From Paracoccus contaminans (GTDB taxonomy: Bacteria; Pseudomonadota; Alphaproteobacteria; Rhodobacterales; Rhodobacteraceae): a DNA stretch of 64,000 bases. Made by a program: the position numbers and the translations under genes. The notes below the pieces were generated by a model. The model saw nothing but the letters and a program-made list of their open reading frames with translations. It did no database searches and was not told the origin of the DNA. Shown one piece after another: positions 47,245-57,536 of this stretch. The first letter of the stretch is position 1. The number at the start of each line of letters is the position of its first letter. The stretch lies in assembly GCF_002105555.1 (NCBI RefSeq), contig NZ_CP020612.1, positions 2,782,001 to 2,846,000 of the forward strand, read 5' to 3'.

Positions 47245-48347
47245 AGATCGTCTATTTCACCCATTCGCTGCAATCCTGCTGGAACCACGGCAACGCCCAT
47301 TTCCTGCGCGGTGTCCTGCGCGAGTTGCAGGCGGTGGGCCATCAGGTCCGCGCGTTGGAACCCCAGGGCGCGTGGAGCCTCGAGAACCTGCTGCGCGATC
47401 ATGGGCAGGCGGGGCTGGCGGCGTTCCGCCAAAACTACCCCGAGTTGTCGGTGGAAACCTACGATCCCGCCGCCGACCCGGCGGCGCTGGCGGACGGCGC
47501 CGATCTGGTGATCGTCCACGAATGGAACGACCCCTCGCTTGCCGCGCGCCTCGGGGCGCTGCGCAAGGCGGGGGCGCACTGGCGGCTGCTGTTCCACGAC
47601 ACCCACCACCGCGCCGTCAGCGATCCGGATGCGATCCGGGCCTTTGACCTGTCGGGCTTTGACGGGGTGCTGGCCTTCGGCGAGACGCTGGCCGCCGTCT
47701 ATCGCCGCTGGGGCTGGGGGGGGCGCGTCTGGGTCTGGCACGAGGCCGCCGACACCCGCCTGTTCCACCCCCCGGCCGAGCAGGGCCCGCGCGAGGGGCT
47801 GGTCTGGATCGGCAACTGGGGCGACGGCGAGCGCACAGAGGAGCTGGAGCGTTTCCTCTTCCGCCCCGCCCGCGATGCCGGCCTGCCGCTCGACATCTAC
47901 GGGGTGCGCTATCCGGCCGAGGCGCTGGCGACGCTGGCGGCATACGGCGTGCGCTATCACGGCTGGGCGCCGAACGCGGCCGCGCCAGCCATCTTCGCCC
48001 GGCATCTCGCGACCGTTCATGTCCCCCGCCGCTTCTACACGACGCTGCTGCCCGGCATCCCGACGATTCGCGTGTTCGAGGCGCTGGCCTGCGGCATCCC
48101 GCTGCTGTCCGCGCCCTGGTCCGACAGCGAGGGGCTGTTCCGCCCCGGCACCGACTTCCTGTTTGCCGATACAGGCGAGGCGATGACCGCCCGCCTGCGC
48201 GATCTGGCCCACAACCCTGCCCTGCGCGAAAGCCTGATCCGCCACGGGCTGGAAACGATCCGCGCCCGCCATACCTGCGCCCACCGCGCGCAGGAGCTGA
48301 TGTCCATCGCCGCAACGATCGGCCTTGATACCGGAGTCCCGGCATGA
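47241..48347 (+). CDS. CgeB-like glycosyltransferase, copy 1
   Basis: 368 residues beginning MKIVYFTHSLQSCWNHGNAHFLRG. GT-B-like, with the C-terminal donor domain VPRRFYTTLLPGIPTIRVFEALACGIPLLSA typical of CgeB/Glyco_trans_1_2 proteins. Related to the two genes that follow. A G8 run at 47716-47723 is in frame and encodes WGG. ATGA overlaps on both sides. CgeB was named from Bacillus spore maturation; the sugar transferred here is unknown. Confidence 0.83.
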   Translation: MKIVYFTHSLQSCWNHGNAHFLRGVLRELQAVGHQVRALEPQGAWSLENLLRDHGQAGLAAFRQNYPELSVETYDPAADPAALADGADLVIVHEWNDPSLAARLGALRKAGAHWRLLFHDTHHRAVSDPDAIRAFDLSGFDGVLAFGETLAAVYRRWGWGGRVWVWHEAADTRLFHPPAEQGPREGLVWIGNWGDGERTEELERFLFRPARDAGLPLDIYGVRYPAEALATLAAYGVRYHGWAPNAAAPAIFARHLATVHVPRRFYTTLLPGIPTIRVFEALACGIPLLSAPWSDSEGLFRPGTDFLFADTGEAMTARLRDLAHNPALRESLIRHGLETIRARHTCAHRAQELMSIAATIGLDTGVPA

Positions 48348-49426
48348 AGATCGCCTTCTACGGATCCAGCCTGCTGTCGTCCTACTGGAACGGCGCCGCC
48401 ACCTATTACCGCGGCATCCTGGGCGAGCTGGCGCGCCATGGGCACGAGATCACCTTTTACGAACCCGACGCCTTCGACCGCCAGCAGCACCGCGACATCG
48501 ACCCGCCGGACTGGTGCCGCTCGGTCGTCTATCCGGCGACCGAAGAGGCGATGCGCAGTGTTCTGGCCGAGGCGGGCGCGGCCGACATCGTCGTCAAGGC
48601 GAACGGCGTCGGCGTCTTCGACCGCGAGCTGCTGGAGGGGGTGATCGCCCAGGCCCGCCCCGGCGCGCTGAAGATCTTCTGGGACGTGGACGCGGCTGCG
48701 ACGCTGGACGAGATGCGCGCCGACCCCGCGCATCCCGTGCGGGCCGCGCTGCCCGACCTGGACATGGTGCTGACCTATGGCGGCGGGCCGCCCGTGGTGG
48801 ACGCCTACCGGGCCTTTGGCGCCAAGCTGTGCGAGCCGGTCTATAACGCGCTCGACCCGGCAACGCATCACCCGGTGGCCCCTGACGCGGCCTTCACCGC
48901 CGATCTGGCCTTTCTTGGCAACCGCCTGCCCGACCGCGAGGCGCGGGTCGAGGAGTTCTTCCTGCGTCCCGCCGCCAGCCTGCCCGAACGGCGCTTCCTG
49001 ATCGGCGGCAATGGCTGGGACAGCAAGCCGATGCCCGGCAATGTCCGGCATCTGGGGCACGTCTATACGCACCAGCACAACGCCTTTAACTGCACGCCCC
49101 TTGCGGTGCTGAACGTCGCCCGCGACAGCATGGCCAATGTGGGCTTCTCGCCCGCCACGCGGGTGTTCGAGGCCGCCGGCGCGGCCGCCTGCCTGATCAC
49201 CGACGCATGGGAAGGGATCGAACAGTTCCTGACCCCCGATACCGAGGTGCTGGTCGCCCGCGACGGGCAGGACGTGGCCGATCACCTCGCCGCCCTGACG
49301 CCCGAACGGGCGCGGGCGATCGGCCAGGCGGCCCTGGCCCGCGTGAAGGCGCAGCACACCTATGCCCTGCGCGGGGTGCAGGTGGATGCGCTGCTGCGCG
49401 CGCAGATGAAGGGGGCGAACGCGTGA
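48344..49426 (+). CDS. CgeB-like glycosyltransferase, copy 2
   Basis: 360 residues, MKIAFYGSSLLSSYWNGAATYYRGIL at the N-terminus and NVARDSMANVGFSPATRVFEAAGAAACLITDAWEGIE at the donor end. It shares with copies 1 and 3 a W-N-G-x-A/H segment after the first strand and the R-V/L-F-E-A donor motif, suggesting tandem duplication and divergence. ATGA overlap with copy 1. Copy 3 follows after a 91-base gap that holds hairpins. Confidence 0.85.
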   Translation: MKIAFYGSSLLSSYWNGAATYYRGILGELARHGHEITFYEPDAFDRQQHRDIDPPDWCRSVVYPATEEAMRSVLAEAGAADIVVKANGVGVFDRELLEGVIAQARPGALKIFWDVDAAATLDEMRADPAHPVRAALPDLDMVLTYGGGPPVVDAYRAFGAKLCEPVYNALDPATHHPVAPDAAFTADLAFLGNRLPDREARVEEFFLRPAASLPERRFLIGGNGWDSKPMPGNVRHLGHVYTHQHNAFNCTPLAVLNVARDSMANVGFSPATRVFEAAGAAACLITDAWEGIEQFLTPDTEVLVARDGQDVADHLAALTPERARAIGQAALARVKAQHTYALRGVQVDALLRAQMKGANA

Positions 49427-49517
49427 CGGGCTTCTTCTGCATGAAAATATCCCGGGGGAATCGCCCGCAGGGCGATGGGGGCAGCGCCCCCCTGCCGCTG
49501 CCCGCGGGGGGCCGCGC
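49427..49517. repeat. Hairpin-rich palindromic unit inside the operon
   Basis: A 91-base gap breaks an otherwise overlapping gene run. It contains TGCATGAAAATATCCCGGGG, then two adjacent hairpins: ATCGCCC-GCA-GGGCGAT (49460-49476) and GGGGGC-AGC-GCCCCC (49477-49491). The composition and layout resemble the short palindromic repeats scattered in Rhodobacterales intergenic regions, from memory; no second copy was noticed in this window. Confidence 0.55.
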
Positions 49518-50594
49518 ATGAAGCTCGTCGTCCTCGGCCTCTCGCTCTCCTCCTCCTGGGGGAACGGCCACGCCACCACCTTCCGCGCCCTGCTGAAAGC
49601 CTTTGCCCGGCGGGGGCACGAGGTGCTGTTTCTGGAACGCGACGTGCCCTGGTATGCCAGCCAGCGCGACCTGACCGACCCCGACTGGTGCCGGCTGGCC
49701 TTCTATGCGGACCTGCCCGGCCTTGATGCGTGGCGGGGCGAGATCGCGGGCGCGGATGCGGTGATCGTCGGCAGCTATGTCCCCGAAGGGGTCGAGGTTT
49801 CGCGCCGGGTGCAGTCCTGGGCGCAGGGCACGACCGCCTTTTACGACATTGACACGCCCGTGACGCTGGCCAAGCTGGCGCGGGGGGATTTCGAATATCT
49901 CTCGCCCGAGGTCATCCCCAGCTTCGACCTGTATCTGTCCTTCACCGGCGGGCCGACCCTGCGCCATATCGAGGCGGCCTATGGCAGCCCGATGGCGCGG
50001 CCGCTCTACTGCTCGGTCGATCTGGATCTTTACGGCCCGCGCGACGTGCCGCTGCGCTGGGATCTCAGCTATCTTGGCACCTACAGCGACGACCGCCAGC
50101 CGACGCTGGACAGGCTGTTGCTGGAACCGGCGCGGCGGCGGCCCGACCTGCGCTTTGTCGTCGCCGGGCCGCAATATCCGGCCGGCATCGACTGGCCGGC
50201 GAATGTCGAACGGATCGAGCATTGCCCGCCCGCCGATCACGCCGCCTTCTACTCGGCCAGCCGTTTCACGCTGAACGTGACGCGCGCCGACATGATCCGC
50301 GCCGGCTGGTCCCCCTCGGTCCGCCTGTTCGAGGCGGGGGCCTGCGCCACGCCCATCATATCCGACCGATGGGACGGCATCGAGACGTTGCTGCCGCCGG
50401 GCGAGGCGATCGTGCTGGCGGACGGGGCCGAGGACGTGCTGGCGGCGCTGGATCGCGACGCCGCCGCGATGGGCCGGGCCGCCCGCGCCCGCATCGAGGC
50501 GGCGCATTCCTCGGATCACCGGGCCGCCGAACTCGAGGCGCATCTGGCCGAGGCGGCGGCGCGCGGCAGCGCGGCGAGGCAGGAAAGGAAATGA
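49518..50594 (+). CDS. CgeB-like glycosyltransferase, copy 3
   Basis: 358 residues, MKLVVLGLSLSSSWGNGHATTFRALL at the start and FTLNVTRADMIRAGWSPSVRLFEAGACATPIISDRWDGIE in the donor domain. Close in plan to copy 2. In contrast to the other genes of the run it begins after the palindromic gap rather than in an overlap. Its stop overlaps the next start (ATGA). Confidence 0.85.
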   Translation: MKLVVLGLSLSSSWGNGHATTFRALLKAFARRGHEVLFLERDVPWYASQRDLTDPDWCRLAFYADLPGLDAWRGEIAGADAVIVGSYVPEGVEVSRRVQSWAQGTTAFYDIDTPVTLAKLARGDFEYLSPEVIPSFDLYLSFTGGPTLRHIEAAYGSPMARPLYCSVDLDLYGPRDVPLRWDLSYLGTYSDDRQPTLDRLLLEPARRRPDLRFVVAGPQYPAGIDWPANVERIEHCPPADHAAFYSASRFTLNVTRADMIRAGWSPSVRLFEAGACATPIISDRWDGIETLLPPGEAIVLADGAEDVLAALDRDAAAMGRAARARIEAAHSSDHRAAELEAHLAEAAARGSAARQERK

Positions 50595-51730
50595 CCTCCA
50601 TGCAGCAGCAAACCAATATCCGCACGCAGGACGAGGCCGCGGCGGCGCCGCGGCTGAACGTCGTGGCGGGCGGCGCGGGTTTCATCGGCTCGCATCTGTG
50701 CCGCGCGCTTCTCGACCGGGGCGAGGCGGTGCTGTGCCTTGACAACCTGCAGACCGCGCGCCCGTCGAACCTGCGCGCGCTCGAAGGGCGGGCGGGATTT
50801 CTTTTCGTGCAGCATGACATCAGCCAACCGCTGCCCGCCGCCGTCACCGGCGCCGCCGGGATCGCGCGGGTCTGGAATCTTGCCTGCGCGGCCTCGCCCC
50901 CCCTCTATCAGCGCGACCCCGAGCATACGATGCTGACCAATGTCGTCGGCACCAACCACCTGCTGCGCCTGGCCGAAGGCGCGGGCGCGCGGTTCCTGCT
51001 GACCTCGACCTCCGAGGTCTATGGCGACCCCGAGCATCACCCCCAGGCCGAGGACTATCGCGGCAATGTCAGCTGCACCGGCCCCCGCGCCTGCTATGAC
51101 GAAGGCAAGCGCGCCGCCGAGGCGCTGACCTTCGACTATGCCCGCGCCGGGCGGGCCGAGGTGCGCGTTGCCCGCATCTTCAACACCTACGGCCCGAACA
51201 TGGACCCTGCCGACGGGCGCGTGGTGTCGAACCTGATCTGCCAGGCCCTGCGCGGTGAGGCGCTGACGATCTATGGCGACGGCAGCCAGACGCGCAGCTT
51301 CTGTTTCGTCTCGGACATGGTCGCGGGGTTGATGGCCCTGATGGAGGCCGATTTCGACGGGATGGAGCCGGTGAACCTCGGCAACCCCGTCGAGATGACG
51401 GTGCGCGAGCTGCTGGGCCATGTGCAGGCGCTGACCGGCACCGGCGCGGCTGTCGAGCAGCGCCCGCTGCCCGTGGACGATCCGCGCCGCCGCCGCCCCG
51501 ACATCACCCGTGCCGGCGCGCTGCTGGGCTGGGCGCCCCGCGTGCCGCTGGCCGAGGGGCTGGCCGCGACCTGCGCCTGGTTCGCCGATGAACTTGGCGC
51601 GCTTCCCCACAAGACCGGCACCATGAACCGCGACGGGATCGCCGGGCGGGGCACGCCCGCGGGCGCGGCGGCGCCTGCGGGCACCGAACCGCGCCGCCCC
51701 GGCCGCGCCAGCGCCGCGGCGGCACAATAG
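50591..51730 (+). CDS. UDP-glucuronate decarboxylase-like (UXS-type) epimerase family protein
   Basis: 379 residues. The cofactor motif is GGAGFIGSHL. The segments NLACAASPPLY, TSEVYGDPEHHPQ and GPRACYDEGKRAAE (Y-x3-K) are signatures of UDP-xylose synthase (UDP-glucuronate decarboxylase). The last 45 residues are an Ala/Pro/Gly tail. If the assignment holds, the cluster makes UDP-xylose, which fits the beta-xylosidase-like protein on the other side. ATG in an ATGA overlap, with AGGAAAGGAA before it. Confidence 0.85.
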   Translation: MTSMQQQTNIRTQDEAAAAPRLNVVAGGAGFIGSHLCRALLDRGEAVLCLDNLQTARPSNLRALEGRAGFLFVQHDISQPLPAAVTGAAGIARVWNLACAASPPLYQRDPEHTMLTNVVGTNHLLRLAEGAGARFLLTSTSEVYGDPEHHPQAEDYRGNVSCTGPRACYDEGKRAAEALTFDYARAGRAEVRVARIFNTYGPNMDPADGRVVSNLICQALRGEALTIYGDGSQTRSFCFVSDMVAGLMALMEADFDGMEPVNLGNPVEMTVRELLGHVQALTGTGAAVEQRPLPVDDPRRRRPDITRAGALLGWAPRVPLAEGLAATCAWFADELGALPHKTGTMNRDGIAGRGTPAGAAAPAGTEPRRPGRASAAAAQ

Positions 51731-51739
51731 CGGGCGGCG

Positions 51740-52630
51740 ATGCAGGGCGACATTGCGCCGCCCCCCGGCGGCCCGGACCCGTGGACGCAGGCCATGCGGC
51801 GCGGCGATTTCGCCGCCGCCTGGGATCTGGCGGCACGCATGCTGGCAGGCCGCGACCCGGCCACCCGGGACGATCCCGCGCTGCCCTATCATTTGCGCTG
51901 GGTCTGGGACGGCACGCCGGTGGACGGGCGCGCGGTGCTGGTGCGCTGCTATCACGGCTATGGCGACACGCTGATGTTTTCGCGCTATCTGCCGCTGCTG
52001 GCGCAGCGCGCGGCTTCGGTCACGGTCGAGATGCAGCCGCGGCTGCTGCCGCTGTTCGGCAGGCTGGAGGGCGTGCGGGCGGTGCCCTTTGACGTGGCGC
52101 GCCCGTTGAAGCCCATGGAATGCGATATCGAGATCATGGAGGTGCCGCTGGCCCTGCGGGCAGGGCCGCAGATCCCTGCCCTGCCGCTGGCCGTGGCGCC
52201 CGCCCCCCTGCCGCCCGGCGCCGTGGCGCTGTGCTGGGGCGCGGGGGATTGGGATGCGGGCCGCTCGGTCCCCGAGGCGGGCTTTGCGCCGCTGTGCCGC
52301 GGCCCCGCGCTGTCGCTGATGCCGGGGCGGACCGACCTGCCCGTCCTCAATCCCGAGGGCTGCCCGATGGACATGGCGGCAACGGCCGCGCTGGTCGCGG
52401 GGGCATCGCTGGTCATCACGGTCGACACGATGATCGCCCATCTGGCCGGCACGCTGGGCCGGCCGGTGTGGCTGCTGCTCAAGCACGAGCCCGACTGGCG
52501 CTGGCCTGTGCGCGGAACGCAGACCCCGTGGTACCCGTCGATGCGCCTGTGGCACCAGCACGCGCCCGGCGACTGGTCTGGGGTGCTGGCCGATGTCGCC
52601 GCAGCCCTTGCCGAAAGGACGGATCCATGA
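51740..52630 (+). CDS. Glycosyltransferase family 9-like protein
   Basis: 296 residues. The C-terminal half carries VITVDTMIAHLAGTLGRPVWLLLKHEPDWRW, the donor-site pattern of GT9 (ADP-heptose:LPS heptosyltransferase) and of related TPR-linked transferases. The N-terminal half (RCYHGYGDTLMFSRYLP) fits the same fold. Sugar and acceptor unknown. ATGA overlap with the DUF6165 gene. Confidence 0.8.
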   Translation: MQGDIAPPPGGPDPWTQAMRRGDFAAAWDLAARMLAGRDPATRDDPALPYHLRWVWDGTPVDGRAVLVRCYHGYGDTLMFSRYLPLLAQRAASVTVEMQPRLLPLFGRLEGVRAVPFDVARPLKPMECDIEIMEVPLALRAGPQIPALPLAVAPAPLPPGAVALCWGAGDWDAGRSVPEAGFAPLCRGPALSLMPGRTDLPVLNPEGCPMDMAATAALVAGASLVITVDTMIAHLAGTLGRPVWLLLKHEPDWRWPVRGTQTPWYPSMRLWHQHAPGDWSGVLADVAAALAERTDP

Positions 52631-53055
52631 CGCCCACCCTGCCCGCCCCGCTTGCCCCTGTGTCCTGGGGCGAGCTGCTGGACAAGATCACCATCCTGGA
52701 AATCAAGGCCGCCCGTATTCCCGCCCCGGCCGCCCGCGCCAATGTGGCGCAGGAATTGGCGCTGCTGAACGAGATCGCGGCCCCGGTCATGCCGCAGCCG
52801 GGCCTTGCCCCGCTGATCGAGGATCTGCGCCGCGTCAACCAGGCCCTGTGGACGATCGAGGACGACATCCGCGCCTGCGAGGCCGCAGGCGATTTCGGGG
52901 CCGGCTTCGTCGCGCTGGCCCGCGCGGTCTATCGCACCAACGACCAGCGCGCCGCGATCAAGCGGCAGGTCAACGCGCTGCTCGGCTCGGCCCTGGTCGA
53001 GGAAAAGTTCCACGCTCCCTCAGCACCCGGCAAGGGCGCGGCTGGCGGGCGCTAG
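52627..53055 (+). CDS. DUF6165 family protein
   Basis: 142 residues. The opening VSWGELLDKITILEIKAARI and the following ANVAQELALLNEI match DUF6165 as I remember it; the protein is predicted helical and soluble, with no catalytic motif. The family is often next to GT9-type genes, and its function is unknown. The start overlaps the GT9-like stop (ATGA). Last gene of the plus-strand glycan operon. Confidence 0.78.
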   Translation: MTPTLPAPLAPVSWGELLDKITILEIKAARIPAPAARANVAQELALLNEIAAPVMPQPGLAPLIEDLRRVNQALWTIEDDIRACEAAGDFGAGFVALARAVYRTNDQRAAIKRQVNALLGSALVEEKFHAPSAPGKGAAGGR

Positions 53056-53475
53056 AACGCCACAGGCGGAAATCATCCCGACGCTGCGCCGGGCGGTGAG
53101 AAGGCCCGTCTCGATCCCGGCGGCGAGGGGGATCACGCCGCAGCCTCGCGGCCAGCCGGCGCATCCCTGTCGGGCCGCAGCCTTGCCCTGCCATCGTCGG
53201 ATCGTCCCCAGGCCAGCACCAGCCCCCTGATCGCACCGCAACAAAGCCGCAGGGGGCGAGCACCAAGCACATAGAGCGAGGCTGGAACACGCAGGCCGGC
53301 AACGCCGCCATGATGATTGCCAGCGCGGTCATCACCGCGGCCGCCCCCGGCGCGGCGATGCCGGCAGCAGCCCTGCCCGGCCAAGGGTCACGCCGGCAAG
53401 ACGCGCCGGGCCGAGCTAAATCACCCGCGATAATCGGCCGCCTTGGCCCTGCGAAAAGCCCTTCCGTCAGCCGGT
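53056..53475. other. 420-base intergenic region, no gene seen
   Basis: Separates the convergent DUF6165 and acyl-CoA synthetase genes. Translations are Arg/Ala/Pro-rich and lack motifs. No terminator with a T-run, repeat or RNA gene was recognised. Confidence 0.5.
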
Positions 53476-55188
53476 TCAGGCCGTGCTTGCCTCGGACAGG
53501 CCGAGTTCCTCCATCATGGCTTTGCGCATGATGAACTTCTGCGCCTTGCCGGTCACGGTCGTGGGCAGCTCGTCCTTGATGCGGACATAGCGGGGCACCT
53601 TGAAATGGGCCATGCGGGCGGCAGCGAATTCGCGCAGCTCGTCCGCGCAGAGCGAGGCGCCGGGCTTGGGGACGACCCAGGCGCAGACCTCCTCGCCATA
53701 ACGCTCGTCAGGAACGCCGAACACCTGCACCAGCTGAACGGCGGGATGCTGGAACAGATATTCCTCGACCTCGCGCGGATAGATGTTCTCGCCGCCGCGG
53801 ATCAGCATGTCCTTGACCCGGCCGACGATGTTGCAATAGCCCTCGGCATCCAGCGTGGCCAGATCGCCCGTATGCATCCAGCCATCGGCGTCGATCGCCT
53901 CGGCGGTGCGGGCGGGCTCGCCCCAGTAACCCTTCATCACCGAATAGCCGCGCGTCAGCAGCTCGCCCGGCATGCCCACCGGCACGGTATGGCCCTCGCC
54001 ATCCACCAGCCTGACCTCGACATGCGGATGGATGCGGCCAACGGTCGTCACCCGCTTGTCCAGCGGATCGTCGATATGGGACTGGAACGAGACGGGCGCG
54101 GTCTCGGTCATGCCATAGGCGATCGTCACCTCGCGCATGTTCATGTCGCGCTGGACGCGCTTCATCACCTCGATCGGACAGGGCGATCCGGCCATGATCC
54201 CGGTGCGCAGGCTGGACAGATCGTGATGGGCAAAGCCCGCCGAATCGAGCATTGCCGAAAACATCGTCGGCACGCCGTAAAGCGCGGTGCAGCGTTCGTC
54301 CGCAACGGCGTTCAGCGTCACGTCCGGGTCAAACCCCTCGCCCGGAAAGACCATCGTCGCGCCCTTGCTGACGCAGCCCAGAACGCCCATCCCCATTCCG
54401 AAGCAGTGATACAGCGGCACCGGGATGCACAGGCGGTCCTCAGGCCCCAGCGCGATGGTCGCGGTGACGAAATGCCCGTTGTTGACCAGATTCATGTGGC
54501 TGAGCGTCGCGCCCTTGGGCAGGCCTGTCGTGCCCGAGGTGAACTGGATGTTGATCGCGTCATCGCGGTGCAGCGTGCGGGTGATCGCATCCAGCCGGGC
54601 GGGGTCGGCCGGGGTGTCGGCGATTTCTGCAAAGTTCAGGATGCCGGGGGTCGAGCGGCTGTCGCCCATCCGCACAACGATGCGCAGATCGGGCAGGTTC
54701 GCCGCCATCAGCGCGCCGGGGGCCGAAAACATCAGCTCGGGCGCGACATGCTGGATCATGCTGACATAGTTCGACTTCTTGAAGCTTTCCGCCAGGATCA
54801 GGCAGCGCACCCCGACATGGCGCAGGGCATATTCCAGCTCTCCGACCCGATAGGCGGGGTTGACGTTGACGAGGATCGCCCCGATCCGCACGGTGGCGAA
54901 CTGCGTCAGCACCCATTCGGGCCGGTTCGGTGACCAGATGCCCACCCTGTCCCCGCGCGAGATGCCAAGGTTCAGCAGCCCCGTCGCCAGCCTGTCCACC
55001 GCGGCTCCGAACTCCGCATAGGTCAGGCGAACCCCGTGTTCGACAAAGACCAGCGCCTCCCGCTCGCCATGATCGGCCACCGCCGCAGCCAGCAGGCCGG
55101 CAATGGTTTCCTGGCGCAGCGGCCTGTCGGCCGGTCCCTGAACGCGGCTTTCGGCGGCGTTGCGCGGCGCAAGGCCATAGATGCTCAT
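53476..55188 (-). CDS. AMP-dependent acyl-CoA synthetase
   Basis: 570-residue ANL-superfamily ligase that activates a carboxylic acid to acyl-AMP and then acyl-CoA. The P-loop is [17 protein letters not shown]5 is YGMTETAP, the A7/A8 region is [12 protein letters not shown] and [14 protein letters not shown], and the C-terminal lysine lies in TVTGKAQKF. It resembles medium/long-chain fatty-acid ligases (FadD3/AcsA-like); chain specificity unknown. ATG at 55188 follows GGGGGGAA. Confidence 0.92.
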   Translation of the reverse strand: MSIYGLAPRNAAESRVQGPADRPLRQETIAGLLAAAVADHGEREALVFVEHGVRLTYAEFGAAVDRLATGLLNLGISRGDRVGIWSPNRPEWVLTQFATVRIGAILVNVNPAYRVGELEYALRHVGVRCLILAESFKKSNYVSMIQHVAPELMFSAPGALMAANLPDLRIVVRMGDSRSTPGILNFAEIADTPADPARLDAITRTLHRDDAINIQFTSGTTGLPKGATLSHMNLVNNGHFVTATIALGPEDRLCIPVPLYHCFGMGMGVLGCVSKGATMVFPGEGFDPDVTLNAVADERCTALYGVPTMFSAMLDSAGFAHHDLSSLRTGIMAGSPCPIEVMKRVQRDMNMREVTIAYGMTETAPVSFQSHIDDPLDKRVTTVGRIHPHVEVRLVDGEGHTVPVGMPGELLTRGYSVMKGYWGEPARTAEAIDADGWMHTGDLATLDAEGYCNIVGRVKDMLIRGGENIYPREVEEYLFQHPAVQLVQVFGVPDERYGEEVCAWVVPKPGASLCADELREFAAARMAHFKVPRYVRIKDELPTTVTGKAQKFIMRKAMMEELGLSEASTA

Positions 55189-55322
55189 CCCGTTCCCCCC
55201 GTGTCGTGACGGCCCGGCCAGCGGGCCCCTCCCGCGGGCAAGGATGAAAGAGCGGGGCCGCGCAGGCAAGCGGCTTGTCGTCGCCCGCCGAGGGGCGGGC
55301 GGGCTGCCGGCGGCGGCGAAGG

Positions 55323-57536
55323 TCAGTCCAGCGCCGCCAGAACCTTGTCCAGCGTCATCGGCAGGTCGCGGAACCGCTTGCCGGTCGCGTTGGCCACCGC
55401 ATTGGCGATTGCCCCGGCGGTGCCGCAACAGGCCAGTTCGCCGATGCCCTTGGCCTGCATCGGGTTGGCATAGGGGTCGCGGTCGTCGAGGAACTCGATG
55501 TCGATATGGGGCACGTCGAGGTTCACGGGGATGTGGTATTCGGCAAGGTCGCGGTTGACGAAATGCCCGTCGCGCGGATCATGGGCGACCTCTTCGGTCA
55601 GGGCCGAGCCGATGCCGAAGATCATCCCGCCGATGCATTGCGACCGGGCGGTCTTTTCGTTCAGGATGCGGCCCGCGGCGAACACCGCCGAAAGGCGGCG
55701 CAGGCGGATCTCGCCCGTGACGGTGCTGACGGCGACCTCGGCGAACTGGGCGCCCCAGCTGGCCTGCCGGGTCGTCGTTTCGTTCAGGCCGCGGTCGATC
55801 TCGCCCTCGGCGCGCAGGCTGTCGCCGGCCAGCACGTCCGACAGCGGACGGGCGCGGTTGGCGGCGATGGCGTGCCCGTCCTTCAGCGTCAGGTCTTCGG
55901 GCGCGCAGTCCATGCGCCGCGCCAGTTCCCTGCGCAGCGCCTGCGCCGCCAGCAGCACCGAACTGCCCGAGGACGCCGCCCCGAAGGACCCGCCCGAACC
56001 CGAGGACGGCGGCAGGTCGCTGTCGCCCAGCACCGTGGTCACGCGCTCCATCGGCAGGCCCAGCGCCTCGGCGGCGATCTGGGTCAGGATGGCATAGCTG
56101 CCCGTGCCGATGTCGGTCATGTCGGTTTCGACCCGCGCCGTGCCGTCGGCCAGCAGGATCACCGCCGCCTTGGAATTCTGCAGCATGTTGACCCGCACCG
56201 CCGATGCCATGCCCATGCCGATCAGCCATTCGCCCTCGCGCCGGGTGCCGGGCTGGGGGCGGTCGGCCCAGCCGAAGCGTTCGGCGCCGCGCCGCAGGCA
56301 ATCCTCAAGCCGGTTGGAGCTGAAGGGCTTGCCGCTGGTGGGATCCTTGTCGGGGATGTTGCGGATGCGGAACGCGACCGGATCAAGGCCGGACCGCTCG
56401 GCCAGCTCGTCCATCGCCATCTCGATCACCGGCACACCGATCGCCTCGCCGGGCGCGCGCATCGATCCGGGGGCGGTCAGGTTCAGCCGCGCGACGTGGT
56501 GGCCGATGACGCGGTTCTCGCCCGCATAGGTAAAGGGGGTGGCCTGCGTGACCGGCTCGGAAAAATCGTCGCCGAACATCGAGGAAACCCATGCCTCGTG
56601 CCCCAGACCGGTCAGGCGCCCCTCGGCATCCGCGGCAAGGCGCACGCGCTGGCGGCTTTCGGACCGGCGATGCGTCGCCTCATGGACATTGCGGCGGTGC
56701 AGCGCGATGGCCACCGGCCGGCCCAGCCGCTGCGCGGCGATGGCCGCGCCCACGCCTTCGTGGCCGATGCCCAGCTTGCCGCCGAAGCCGCCCCCCACAT
56801 AGGGCGACAGGATGCGCACCTTTTTCGGGCTGACCCCCACGGCATCGGCAAGCTCGGCCACATTGGTCTTGAGCATCTGGTAGCTGCCGCGCAGCGTCAG
56901 CTTTCCATCCTCCCACCAGGCCACGGCGGCATGCGGCTCCATCGCCGAATGGCTCATCGAGGGGGTGGAATATTGCTCATCCAGCGTAAAGGCGGCTTCC
57001 GCCATCGCCTTGTCCAGATCGCCGGTCGCGGCCTGCTTGCCCTTGGGCGTCTCGTAGTCTGACGGGTCCGCCGCCAGCACGGCCCGGTCGGACTGGTCGA
57101 TCAGCTGCAAACGGGCGGCCAGGGCGGCATTGCGGGCCTGCTCGAACGTCTCGGCGATCACCAGGGCGACGGGCTGGCCCGCATATGTGACCTCGGACGG
57201 GCCCTGGGGCGGGGCCGAACCCTGCTGGCCCTGGGCGGGATGGTGGATCAGCCGATCATCACGCATCACGGCCAGCACGCCGGGCATGGCGCGCAGTTCT
57301 GCCGTGTTCAATCCCGTGACCCAGCCCTTGGCGATGGGCGCGCGGACGAACCAGCCATGAACGGTGCCGGGCGGATGATCCTCGTCGGCATAGGTCGCGG
57401 TGCCGCTGACCTTCAGCGGGCCCTCAGGCCGGTCGAGGGGCCGGGTGATGACGCCCTGAACCGTGCGGTCGAGCAGGTTCTCCTCGTCCTTGCCGTTCAT
57501 CCGCAGATGCTGGCTCAGCTCGATCATGTCGCTCAT
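55323..57536 (-). CDS. paoC: Aldehyde oxidoreductase, molybdenum-binding subunit (PaoC-like)
   Basis: 737-residue large subunit of the xanthine oxidase family, close in length to E. coli PaoC (732). It has YVGGGFGGK, the Moco-binding segments MRAPGEA and [12 protein letters not shown], and the catalytic glutamate in GIGE (about Glu700). It oxidises aldehydes; the natural substrate is not known. Start overlaps the paoB stop (ATGA). Unlike some relatives, no Tat signal is present on any of the three subunits here. Confidence 0.9.
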   Translation of the reverse strand: MSDMIELSQHLRMNGKDEENLLDRTVQGVITRPLDRPEGPLKVSGTATYADEDHPPGTVHGWFVRAPIAKGWVTGLNTAELRAMPGVLAVMRDDRLIHHPAQGQQGSAPPQGPSEVTYAGQPVALVIAETFEQARNAALAARLQLIDQSDRAVLAADPSDYETPKGKQAATGDLDKAMAEAAFTLDEQYSTPSMSHSAMEPHAAVAWWEDGKLTLRGSYQMLKTNVAELADAVGVSPKKVRILSPYVGGGFGGKLGIGHEGVGAAIAAQRLGRPVAIALHRRNVHEATHRRSESRQRVRLAADAEGRLTGLGHEAWVSSMFGDDFSEPVTQATPFTYAGENRVIGHHVARLNLTAPGSMRAPGEAIGVPVIEMAMDELAERSGLDPVAFRIRNIPDKDPTSGKPFSSNRLEDCLRRGAERFGWADRPQPGTRREGEWLIGMGMASAVRVNMLQNSKAAVILLADGTARVETDMTDIGTGSYAILTQIAAEALGLPMERVTTVLGDSDLPPSSGSGGSFGAASSGSSVLLAAQALRRELARRMDCAPEDLTLKDGHAIAANRARPLSDVLAGDSLRAEGEIDRGLNETTTRQASWGAQFAEVAVSTVTGEIRLRRLSAVFAAGRILNEKTARSQCIGGMIFGIGSALTEEVAHDPRDGHFVNRDLAEYHIPVNLDVPHIDIEFLDDRDPYANPMQAKGIGELACCGTAGAIANAVANATGKRFRDLPMTLDKVLAALD

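Noticed and set aside
47710..47725. G8 run in the first CgeB-like gene as another frameshift
   Set aside because: The frame is continuous across it and encodes a sensible WGWGGRVW segment.
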